NCBI RefSeq assembly: GCF_050947875.1
Contig: NC_134569.1
Location: 15,083,131 to 15,147,130, forward strand
Source: Dermacentor variabilis
Taxonomy: Eukaryota; Arthropoda; Arachnida; Ixodida; Ixodidae
Direction: 5' to 3'
DNA: 64,000 nt
The number at the start of each line of letters is the position of its first letter. Within the stretch, counting starts at the first letter, position 1. Below the pieces are notes generated by a model. That model was not told the DNA's origin and did no database searches. It saw only the letters and a program-made list of their open reading frames with translations. Positions 45,501 to 57,500 of the stretch are shown one piece after another. Made by a program: the position numbers and the translations under genes.

Positions 45501-48500
45501 CTGCTTTTTCTATGTGCACTGCCTTGCTGTGCAAGCTGCGGCAGGTGTAATACTCTTCCGCTAACTCTGCTGCCTTGTTTAGCTTAACCTTCTTTAGCCT
45601 ATCTTGCAGCCGGAGCCTGACATCCTCATCAACGCACCGGTAGAACTGCTCCAACGCGATGCATTCGACAATTTTGTCGCAGTTGTCGTAAACCTCTTCG
45701 CGCTTCAGCCATTCCACCAGGTCGGCTTTTAGACGAAACGCGAAGTCAACATTCGACTCCCTGCCCTTTATTGCATACCGGAACCTCTGTCGGAAAGCTT
45801 CGGGCGACAATTTGTACTTCCGCAGTAGCACTTCCTTCACATCACTGTAGCTCTCAAACGCCTCTTTCGATAAGCAAGCTATTACGTCTGATGCCTCCCC
45901 AGGAAGCAAGGCTAACAGATTCTGTGCCCAGAGGGATCGCTCAAGGCCATTCCGTTCGCACACGTGCTCAAATTTCACGAGGTATTTGGCCATATCCTCT
46001 CCGACGACAAAGGGTGGAAGTTGATCGCATATTCTTGGAACGTTAGAAGTGAGACTAGGCGCCGGCGCGCCATTTCGGGTCTCCAACTCTTTCATTTTAA
46101 GCTCGTGCTCACGACTCTCTCTCCTTTCCTCCTTTTCCTCCTCGCGACGTTCCTTTTCTCTCCTTTCCTCCCTTTCCCAACGTTCATTGATATTCGCCCA
46201 GGCCTCTTCGGCTTCCTTAGCCGTTACGTCCCCAGTCCTCATGACCTCAAGGATCGCATTCTTTCTTTTGGTTGAGCCCAACTCACTCAATCCCCAACTC
46301 CTCACAAATTTGGAGAAGTTCCTTGACCTTGTACTTCTCCATCGTTCACACAGTCATCCTGCTGTTTACCCTTTTTGAATATACCTGCTGTGCGCTACTA
46401 TAACGCTACTAGTAAGACATCTGCAAGTATTTCACACACTGCCCTGTTTACCCCCTTAGCATCCCCTGGTTTTCAAAACACTCTCACTAGGCTTGAAACA
46501 CACAAGGTTAACACAATTCAACACCAAATCCTTCCCTGAGCTACTATAACCTGTGTCAGAGAAAGTCTGGTGTTTGAGGTAAACTTCTGGCACTCACCGC
46601 GCCGAGGTAGCCGATGCCGGTCAATCCCACCGCTGCCACCACTGTTACGACTTTGAGGTGGTGCCGTAGCGCTCGTCACCCGTTTCGTGACAGAGCGTTG
46701 GTAGCGAAGACTCCGAGTCAGGCGTCGGTGAGAATAACGAAAGGGATTTTATACACTATATACAGGTCATTATACAGGACAAGATCGGATCGGCATGGGG
46801 GCCGAGAGCTAACAGCACACGCGACTGTTCCCGCTCGGTGACGTCCGTTGAGACTCCAACGGGTGACACATCTCACTCCACTCGAGAGCGGCACTCGGCT
46901 CCCGATGGGTCGGTCGATCCGGTTTTCCAGGCGGCGTCGTCGGGGCTTATAAAGCCCCGAGAAACCATTGTCACTCAAACGGCCCAATACAAAGCCAGCA
47001 CTCGATGGTCGTCCGACCGCGCTGGCCACCCGGTTCAATGTTGCCGCACGCGGTGACCTCCAGGCAAAAGGAGATACGGCGCCGGGCTGTCTAGCACTTT
47101 GTTGCACGTTTGGACATGTCGCTTGCCGATGCTTCTTCTCAGGACGCCGCTGCCTGACGGCTCAGCATCTTGACTTGTCAAGGGAGAATTAGGGCGCTGT
47201 GCCTTTCGGCGCAGCCCTGGGTTTGTCCAAAGGGCGCTCGCAGGATAAATTCTGCATCTTGTAGATTCGGGATCCGGGCTGGTGGTAATGGCACAACATG
47301 GGTGAGTCGACGCTGGTGACTGTCTTGTGTGCACAAAGGAAAAAAGTGGAGAGCAAGCTAGCCATCTTCCGTCGCGCGCGATACATCGGCGGGAGTGGGT
47401 GGAATGGGGGTGGTATCTTGGATTCTGTGAATCTGTGATTGCGCAACATGTTTATTTGCCTTGTTTGACACATTATATATCGTGACTTTTTCTTAGATAC
47501 GTAGATTTATTGAAGACTTATACGTATATTTACATATCTTGTTGCGAAGTTTCGTGTATACGTGCAGTGAACTTTTTTTCCAGTGACACTTTCTTGCCAT
47601 TTATCAAGCTCTATCTTCGCATTTGTGTATCCCATTGTATCTTCGCATATTTAATGTACCAGGGCGAGTCAAAGGAAAGTGAGCCTACCCACCCCGCGCA
47701 ATAATAGTTCAGTTCATTATCTGCGAGGCATCTGCATAGAAGAGAGGGATGTCTCATTTACAAAAATGACACGCAGGTGTGAGGATCAAGGTTCTGTAAT
47801 GCTCTCATACACATGGGTTGAACATGGTTGTGTGACATAATGGAAACTCCTTAAGTTGAACAGCGTGGTGCCGTGAAGTTTTTGACTGCGGAAGATATTT
47901 CCCAAAAAGAAATTAGACACCGTATGGCTGCCGTGTACGTTGAACATCGCATTTCATTGGCCACTGTGAAGCTTTGGAGCACACGGTTCAAAGAAGGATG
48001 TAAAAATTGCACAGACGATCCAAAACGGGGCTAAATTCCATCGTGAAATCACCCTTAACAAAATTGCAAAGGTTGAAGAGCTGATGAGACCAGAACGGAG
48101 GATAAGCATAGATGAACTGGCAGTGCGTGCTAACATCAGTCAAGGTTCGGTTCACGCCATAATTTATGAACATCTCTGTTATCGGTTTTTGTGTGCGCAA
48201 TGGATGCCCAAGATTTTGAACCACCACCAGAAGACGGAGAGGTTCGGCGCTGCCTTGGCTCATCTGATCCGGTATCACAATGATGGTGGCGACATCTTGT
48301 CTGCAATTGTGATCGGGTATGAACCATGGTGCCACTATCACGAGCCTGAAACACGACGGCAAAGCTTACAGTGGAAACATTCGATTTCACGACGCCCAAA
48401 GAAAGCAAAGGCCGTCATTTCTGCTGGAAAGGTGTTGTTGACTTTCTTTTTCGATCGTCAGGGGCCATTGCGGAGAGAATTTGCTAAATTTTAAGAGACT

Positions 48501-51500
48501 ATCAATTGTTTCCGATACTGTGAAACGCCGGAACAGCTGCGGGTTGCAATCAAGAACAAACGACATGGAAAATTGACGAATGGGGTCATCCTGTTCCACG
48601 AGAATGCCCGTCCCTACATCGCTGATCTGTTTAATACAAAAGTGTCAAAGTTCAAATGGGAAACGCTGCAACGTTCGCCATACAGCTCAGACCTGTCGCT
48701 TTGCGACTTACACATTTCGGGGCAGTCGAAAAAAACAGCTCAAGGAACCAGATTCGTGTCAGACGATGACGTGAAAGAGTCAGTTGCAGACTTTTTAAAG
48801 CAGCAACCCAAGGAATTTTATGAGACCGAAATCACACGACTCCTTAGTCAATGGGACAAATGTCTAAGTTCTCATGGAGGCTACATTTAAATAACATACC
48901 CCGTTTGTCATATATTCGCATTGGCTCACTTTCATTTGACTCGCCCTCGTATATTCTGCAGAACTGCTGCTTTTTATATGTGCTCTCTGTTGCGACTATA
49001 ATTTCGGTGAAATTACTCATGATACACAGCCGGTGACAACTGCTCCTGCGTAATACATTGGAATGAATGCCAATGTCATCGAGATTTTTCACTGGCCGTT
49101 GCATATGTACATGAATGTAAACACGGTTCTTGAATGACAAAGTTGTCCTTAACTTGTTCATTTCATGGCCTCTACATTATTCATATCAGCGGCATGCACT
49201 GCTTTGCTGGTTTCGAACTGGAATAGTTCTAAAGTTCGTGTGATATTTTCTTTACGTATTAAATAGCAAAAGAAGTTGAAGCATTGATATCCGTTATTTT
49301 GGGCACAATTTTTGGCACATACGAGTATATTCTTTTATTAACAATGACATAGTCTACTTATTTTGACAGTGAGTAGCGTTCTAGAATTCGTTTGGAACAC
49401 CATTGGCAATGGCAATGCAATTATTACTCCTGTATTTGATTCCTCGACAAACTATTTAAGAGCAATGTTTAACTCGAGCCCAACTCCGACGCGGCCTATT
49501 CAAATACATGTAAAACAGAGAAACGCTTTTCTGAGATAACCTCTAGATCGCTTTTAATGAAATTTGTTGCATTTGAGAGAGAAAGTTAAATTCTAGTGTC
49601 TGTTAGAAGTGGAATTTCGATTTAGGGCCTGAATTTTGTTTAAAATATTTCTAAAGATTCGAAAGTTCGAAAAGAATAGAAGCACGACGTTTTACGATCT
49701 GATAGCTCTGCATCAAAAACAGATATTGTGGTTCTGTCAACGGCATCTATTATAATAGTCAAAGCGGACAAATTTGGTGTGTCAAATTGTATCTTACGTG
49801 AATTGGTTACGATGTGTACAAGGGCTCTGCAAAAGCCGTATTCCCATAATACTATTTTTTTAGATTCATGTGTAACATATCAATTTTGTCCGTTTTAGAT
49901 GTACTATCAGAAAGAATTCACATAATTCTGATATCATTTTTCCTTGCTGAGTCACAGAGTTGTAAACATGATAGTTTCGTTTTCTGAAGATTTGAAATTT
50001 TGGCAAATATTTAATAAAAAATCGACAACCTAAATGAAAAATTCGAAACCAGCAGTCATTAGAGTTCAAGTTTTTCTTAAATGTAACAAACATCGTCAAA
50101 TTTGGTGCAGTGGTTGCCGAGAAAAACGAATTCCTCTTCTACATGTATTTAGGTAGGAGCACCCGAGCTAAAGCTTCCTATTAAGGAGGATGCCGAGCTA
50201 CAACGTGAGCCCCCCCCCCCCCCCCCGAGCGAAATTTCTGGCTACGCCACTGGTGCTATAGGTATGCATTTTGCAGGTCAGTCTGTTGGCTTAATGAAAG
50301 TGCGAAGTGATTGTCATCATGAAGTACTTATTAGACAGTAACTGCAAACAGCTATTGTGCCAGTGGACAATACCGTGTCACTGGAGAAGGTTGTTCTTTC
50401 AGCTCAGACAAGTAAGTCTGCAGGCCTTCAAAAATCCTTGAAATGGAATTTGCTTTGAGCTTACATCACTTATGTTGCCGCGAGACATTTTTGTTCACTG
50501 TATGCATGAACGTCTTCAGCATGAAATTTCTTTCCACACATGTGAACAAGTTTCCAGCCAAAACTGAAGCCGAGATTTCTCTTACCGATAAATGGCTCAC
50601 TTCCAATTGTCTCCTAGGTCTGCGCCAGTTGGGGGACAAAACAAGGATACTTTTTCGTCAGCTTCCTTGCAACTCGATCGTCAGGCAGGCATACAACCAA
50701 TGTTAGGCATTGTGATTAACATGAAGCATCATTGCCATTACAAGGCAATAAATGTACAGAAATGAAGCGGCAAATTACATGTAGCAACAACAATGGCAGT
50801 GAGCCCTTACACAGTAGTCAGAGAATGTGTATACACCTTACACAGAGAATGTGTATGGTGTCCGTACAGCTTTTGCTCTGATGCCCTTCTATCTGTGCCA
50901 GCACTGTGGTGCATCCATAGTGGGTGCTATATGAAACAATTTCGCAGTGTTATGTGGGAGTCTCGTGATCAGGAGAAAAGTATCGAAGGGCTCTTAGTAG
51001 TACCCAACATATGTCTGCTCTCAAATCAGTGCAGAACCACAAGCATGCTACTTTTCCATACTGAAAAGCAATGAGTAGCAAAACATGCCTCCCTGTTTTT
51101 GTTGTGCAGATGACAGCAAGAACAACCAGAAAATTTGATTGCTCATCAAAATGCAGCCTTGTCACTTCTTGAATCTCTCTACATATTTGTATTTTGCACT
51201 GTAGAAGCAGTGAACTATAACCAACTGGGCAAATTATATGCCACAAAGTTAACACATACTTGCATCACCTTCCTCACTTTCTGGTTGCAGGACATGTTTG
51301 GTGGGGCTGGTGTTCAGAATGACCTGGTGAGTGTTGGCCAGAGAGGCAACCCGACTCACATGGGCCTCTTCGCCCCATAATAACGGCTCGGGCCTCATCT
51401 CACGACGAGCCTCCTCAGTACGCTGCTGCAGAATGCGCTTGCGTAAGAGGCCCTGCAGCTGGTAGGCAGAGAAATCTTCCGATTTCTGGGAACAACACAC

Positions 51501-54500
51501 CATGAGGTTAGCTGTGGTAAACAATTCCTACTTTTGTTTTCCGACTAAAGCTGCCACCTTTCCTGTGAAATAAATAAAAAGATTGCTAAACTGAACTGTC
51601 TAGCTTCTAAAGCATTCTTCTAGGGAATATTGGAAATTTGACAAATGCATGCCAGCGCAGAGGTCTGATAACATGCAAACAAAGATCCCCCAGTAACACT
51701 TCCAGCTGGAAGCTTTTTTTAAATCATATCTATACTAGTATATTTTGACAAGAAATACATTACTGAAAGCTAGATACATGCTGACTCTGCAAATTTTGAA
51801 TTGTGCATTGTCGCCATAAAGTCATCTACTATTCAGCTACCACAAGTGGCTGTTTTAGCATCAAAACATCCAGCACACCTCTGAGAACAGAGAATGCTTC
51901 CAGTCAGTGCTTTCTTCAACCAAGAAAGAGTACCGTGGTAATGACACGACACACAAAATGGCGTTTTGCAAACATAATTGTGTATTTTTAGGGGGTTTAA
52001 CTTTCAAAATGTTCCCTCTATACTTAATGAGTGAGTGCACATGAAAATCAACCTTTTTTGTAAGAGCTCGTGCCCCTGCTAGTGTGGCGGAACACAATGC
52101 CACATCAATTGACCAGAATGGTGTTCAATCAACCGATGTCCTTTCTTCAGGCTGACAATGACCAGCAGTGCACAATTATCTTTGCTGGTAATGGTATTGA
52201 TAGGAGGTGCAGTTGTAAAAAGTAAGAGATAGATCTGCCGTGGCAATTCAATAATTTACAAATGCTTTCAGAAGCATAGACTGTTGGGCCAGTTGGTGCG
52301 TCATGTAGTATCATTGAGTGGAAACATGGGCAGGCAAAAACGGAGTGGAGATGACAGGCGCTCAATGAGCGTGTGTCCTGTCTACTCTGTTTCTTCCCGT
52401 GCGTATTTCCACTCAACGACCCTACAAATGCTTTGTTTTCCACCAGTCTGATCACATGCACTAGAGCTTTTCTGGTGTTCATTCTCCACATGATGTCATC
52501 CGATATCATGCACACAGAGCTTAGTGCAAGTGTGCTTATAATAAGCAAAAGAACGATCTGATAGGCAAGTCTAGTCTCATAGCCTGCAAATCCTGAAACA
52601 GTGCAAGGACCTCAAGACCTACCTCAGGTGCCTTCCTGGGACGGCCCCAACGATGGTGATGCTGCATGGCAATCAATGCACGGTGACGCATCTCTGCTGG
52701 CAGGGCTGCAAATTCTTCTGAGTCACAGTCAAGTGAGGACAACTCCCAGAGAGCATGTCCGGAGTGCCAGCCTTCATCGTCATTCTCCACTCTGAATAGC
52801 GATGGTGGAAGAATCGTGTGTGTGTGTGAACGAACATTTTGTTAAAGCAATTTATCATAATCAACATCACCTGAATTTATGCCCACTGCAGGAAGAAAAC
52901 CTGCCCATCAATCTTCCAATTACCCCTCTCTTGCATGCACCAACTCCATCCCATGCCTGCAAATTTCCTAATTTCAGCACACCACCTTCTACTTCATTGC
53001 CATCCTAGACTATGTTTCCCTTCCTATGGCGCACAAATTTGTTACTCCAGCAGGCCACCGATTGCTGTTAAAGGGCCCCTCACCAGGTCTGGCCATACTG
53101 AGCTGACAAGCACAGAGCATACATTGCGTGATAATGATCGTGTCTGCAAAGTACTACACCGCTACATGCCGCGCAATGATCTGAAATACTGACTTCATAC
53201 TTTCTGCTGATCCCAGCATAGTGCAGGATGTAGAAATGATAGGTAGGGTAAAATGCAGTGATCATAGGTTAGTGACGGCTAGGATTCACCTCGATTTGAA
53301 GAGAGAAAAAGCAAAATTGGTCAAGAAGATACAGGTCAACCTAGAAGTAGTAAAGGTAAAAGCAGACAAATTCAGGCTGGTACTTGCAAACAAATATGTA
53401 GCCTCAGAACAGAGAGATGATGATGACATAGAGCCTAATGAATGAAACAGTAACTAGTCTGGCTTCAGAGGCAGCAATCGAAGTTAGAGGCAAGGCACCA
53501 AAGCAACCAGTAGGCAAGCTCTCCCAAGTAACAACGGACCTAATAAAGGAACGACAAAGAATGAAAGTGTCCAACTCCAAGAGATAAGACAGAATTCGCG
53601 GAACTGTCAAAACTGATCAACAAGGCGACAAGTGACATTCGAAACTATAATGTGAGAAAGATTGAAGAAGCCGTAAAACATGGACGCAGCCTGAAATCAG
53701 TGAGAAAGAAACTTGGCATAGGACAAGCCAAGATGTATGCACTGAAAGATAAGCAGGGTAATATCAGCCATCTCGAAGATAGAGTAAAAGAAGTGGAATA
53801 ATTCTATACTGACCTGTACAATAGCCAGAGGAGTCAGGATACCTCCATTAGAACCTCCACAGAAACTTCTCCTATAGCTAGCGATGAGGTCAGGAGGGCC
53901 TTGCAAGACATGAAACGAGGAAGAGTAGCAGGAGAGGATGGAATAACAGTTGATTTAATCAAAGATGGAGGAGACATACTGCTTGGAAAACTGGCGGCTC
54001 TTTATACGAAGTGTTTATTGACTGCAAGGGTCTCAGAAAACTGGAAGAATGCCAACATTATACTAATCCACAAAAAGGGAGACGTTAAATAATTGAACAA
54101 TTATCAGCCCATTAGCTTACTCCCAGTATTATATAAAATATTTACCAAAATAATCTCCAACAGAATAGGGGCTACACTGGACTTAAGTCAACCAAGGGAA
54201 CAAGCCATCTTCAGGAAGGGATACTCTGCAATGGATCATACCCATGTCATTAATCAGGTAATCGAGAAATCCGCAGAGTACAATAAGTCTCTCTATATGG
54301 CTTTTATAGATTACAAAAAGGCATTTGATTCAGTAGGCATTTGATTCAGTAGAGATACCAGCAGTCATAGAGGCATTACGTAACCAAGGAGTACAGAATG
54401 CTTATGTAAATACCTTGTAAAATATCTACAGAGGTTTTACAGCTACCTTAATTCTACACAAGAAAAGCAGGAAGATATTTATAAAGAAAGGGGTCAGACA

Positions 54501-57500
54501 GGGAGACACAATCTCTTAAATGCTATTTGCTGCATGCTTGGAAGAAGTATTCAATTTATTAAACTGGGAAGGCTTAGGAGTAAGGATCGACGGTGAATAT
54601 CTCAGCAACATTCGGTTTGCCGATGACATTGTTCTATTCAGCAACAATGCACAGGAGTTACAACAAATGATTGAGGACTTTAACAGGGAGAGTGTAAGAG
54701 TGAGGTTGAAGATTAATATGCAGAAGACAAAGATAATGATGAATAGCCGGGCAAAGGAACCAGAGTTCAGGATCACCAGTTAGCCTCTAGAGTCGGTGAA
54801 GGAGTACGTTAACCTAGGTCAATTAATCACAGGGAACCCTGATCAAGAAAAGGAAATCCATAGAAGAATAAAAATGGGTTGGATTGCATACAGCAATACA
54901 GCAGACATTGTCAGTTCCTGACTGGAAGCTTACCATTATCATTGAAAAGGAAGGTGTACGATCAGTGCATTTTACCAGTGCTGACATATGGGGAAGAAAC
55001 TTGGAGACTGACAAAGAAGCTTGAGAACTAGTTAAGGACCACGCAAAGAGCAATGGAATGAAGATTGCTAGTCATAACGTCAAGAGACAGAAAGACAGCG
55101 GTTTGGATCAGAGCGCAAACGGGTATAGACGATATTCTAATTGACATCAAGATAAAAAAATGGAGCTGGGCAGGTCATGTAATGCGCCCGTTAGATTACC
55201 ATTGGACCATTAGGGTTACAGAATGGGTACCAAGAGAAGGGAAACACAGTCGAGGACAGCAGAAGACTAGGTGGAGCGATGAAATTAGGAAATTCACGGG
55301 CGCTAGTTGAAATCAGCTGGCGCAGGACAGAGGTAATTGGAAATCGCAGGGAGAGGCCTTCGTCTTGCAGTGGACATAAGACAGGCTGATGATGATGATG
55401 ACTGAGTTTGCACTTTTCTCATCACTAATTCAACATCTTCATAAAGCTGATCTACTTTAACATCATCGTGACTGGATGTTGTAGCCTAGGCTTGTACTAT
55501 TTTTAATCTACATCTCTTATCAAGTTTGATTACTACTGCTACCCTCTCCTTAATGCTGTATAATTTGTCAATGCTGCCCGCTATGTCCTTATGGATTAGG
55601 AATCCTACCCTGTATTACTTATTATCTGGGGGACCTCTATAGCAGAGGACATGGCCGTTAGTCAGCACTGTATAAGCCTCACCAGTTTGTCTAATCTCGC
55701 TAAAGCCAATGATATCCCAAACAATATCTGATAGTTCCTCTAAGAGTCCTGCTAAGCTAGCCTCACTCGACAGAGTTTGGCTGTTAAAGGTTGCCAGGGT
55801 CAGTTTCCATCTGTTTCCAACAGCGGGTGATCAAGGGAAGTCTCTGTCCAAAGCCAAATGTTTGGAATGGGAGACTTGCCTTCGTTGGGGAATTGTGACT
55901 TGACGCTGATGGTTTACTTCTACATACTGTTAATGCTGTCAATGGAATTAACAGTATGTAAAAGGAAACCATCAGCGTCAAGTCACAATTCCTTAATAAA
56001 GACATGTCCCCCATTCCAAACATTTGGCTTCATACAGACTTCCCTTGCCTGCCCGCTGTTAATCAATTGAATTGACCATTTTCCTGTGACCCCTTTATCT
56101 TGCTTAGACTTAGCTAAGCAAGCAATTCAATGAAATGATCCCCATCCTCGAGAATTACAGTTAATGAAACCTCAAACCAACAAACACAAGTGATGCACCA
56201 GAAATAGTGAGTACTGTCGTGCAGAAAATACCTAATACTACAATAAAGGAGTTAGTGAGACGTGCTTACATGGATCATTCTCAGAAAAAGATGTGCTTAG
56301 TCTGTAAATTACTGCTGGTTCAGTTATACTTTGCTCAAAAAGCCAACAATGACGACGCAGATGAAGCACCAAAAAGCACAAATTAGTAGATGCGGCAAAG
56401 TTGATAGACATGCATCGTACACCATTAGGCATCACCTCAAGACATTTATGTGACATACATAATTTCCAAGTCAAATTGTATGCTGCCAACTAAATGAAAA
56501 TTGGAAAACAACAGTAAATGGACACAGGTAAGAAAAAAGATGCTGTGCATTGATATGAATTCACTAATGACCTCACAAAGCTCCATGCACTATGAGAATT
56601 ATGTACATACTTGTACAATTTGTTCCAGTGTTCTGGCAGAGGTGGCAGAACATACAAGTCATCCACAGGTGCCTTGGGCGCTGGTCGTTTTGAGCCTCTA
56701 TGCCGGGCCTTTAGAAGCAGTAATCGTGCCTTACGTTGGGCACTTTCTTGTGCAGAAGTACGCCTTTCTTGACGAGCAGCCTGCAGGATTAAGTTTGAAT
56801 TTGCACTTCCTTTCCACATTGCTCTGTGAGCTCTCTCACTTTTTTTGTTCTTATTTTCCAGAGCGAAAATGGAGAAAATTAACAAGAACACACACAACAT
56901 ACTACTTAATAATGTTATTAACACTGCATCATAGGTATTGCACATTAAAAATTTTAAAAATATAAGCAGTGCATGAAACCCTACTGCCTAGAGAACAAAA
57001 AGAAATACGGAACCCACACACTGTGGGAATTGGGGTAAGCGAAGCTTTCTGTGCCGTTTGCTCTGATTGACGATAATTAGCTGTGATGTTGAGTGCAAAT
57101 GTTTAATTTCTTCCAACGTTTAGTCTAACATGAGAGTGGCAAGTTCATGTTAAACGTTACCTTGCGTGCACCGCTACTGCTTGTCTGCACAGTGCACAGA
57201 ACACACAGGGGGAGCTGTTTGCTTCAGGCGTGGTTCTGCGCCATACTTCATAACCTCTGAGAGGGTTGAGCACATTCACTGCCTCACATGGCAGAAGTAT
57301 TAAACTTTAATTATGGGGCTGTACATGCCAAAATTACAATCGAATTATGAGGCATGCCGTAGTGGCGAACTCCGGATTAATTTTCACACCGTGGTGTTCT
57401 TCAACGTGTCCCTAAATCCAAGTGCACAAGAATTTTTTACTTCGCCTCGGTCGAAATGTGGCTGCCGCAATCGGGATCAAACCCATGACTTCGAGCAATG

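Larger units (their letters stand above)
43196..47298 (-). mobile_element. Second Gmr1-like LTR element, internally deleted
   Basis: LTRs at 46643-47298 (5') and 43196-43867 (3'), target duplication TGGG on both sides. The coding strand is minus. The primer-binding site next to the 5' LTR, TGGTGGCAGCGGTGGGATT, is a clean complement of a tRNA-Leu 3' end. Gag and protease are present, the integrase is cut after its first residues, and RT and RNase H are missing. The LTRs differ by a 16-bp indel and several substitutions, so it is older than the intact copy at 19502. Confidence 0.9.
41741..50252. mobile_element. hAT-like TIR element, non-autonomous, with nested insertions
   Basis: The ends are CAGGGGCGTAGCCAG and (reverse complement) CAGTGGCGTAGCCAG, followed inside by long G/C tracts. 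Flanking 8-mers are GTGCTATG (41733-41740) and GTGCTATA (50253-50260), an 8-bp target duplication with one mismatch, as expected for hAT. Inside lie a deleted Gmr1-like element (43196-47298), a mariner (47660-48949) and a TTAA MITE (49460-50180). After subtracting these, about 2.4 kb of native sequence remains with no transposase I can see. Confidence 0.75.
32447..51259 (-). other. XPG intron 5 (18.8 kb)
   Basis: Runs from the exon 5 donor to acceptor TATCTTTGCAG. Segments with no assigned feature are 32447-34205, 35435-35770, 35863-36177, 38520-38690, 39145-39590, 39720-41480 and 50261-51259. I see no XPG exon there, and the phases of exons 5 and 6 join directly. Confidence 0.7.
52792..56610 (-). 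other. XPG intron 3
   Basis: A GT-AG intron (GTATGT … ATTCAG). It is mostly occupied by RTE LINE pieces in both orientations (52845-56060). The stretch 56061-56610 has no feature. Confidence 0.65.

Noticed and set aside
46303..46305. Start codon of the second Gag at 46305
   Set aside because: The codon there is GTG, not ATG; the upstream ATG at 46342 fits the family, with a frameshift after it.
51259..51269. GTGATG donor for XPG exon 5
   Set aside because: Keeps the frame, but the GTATGT site nine bases on is the better match; recorded as an alternative in the exon entry.
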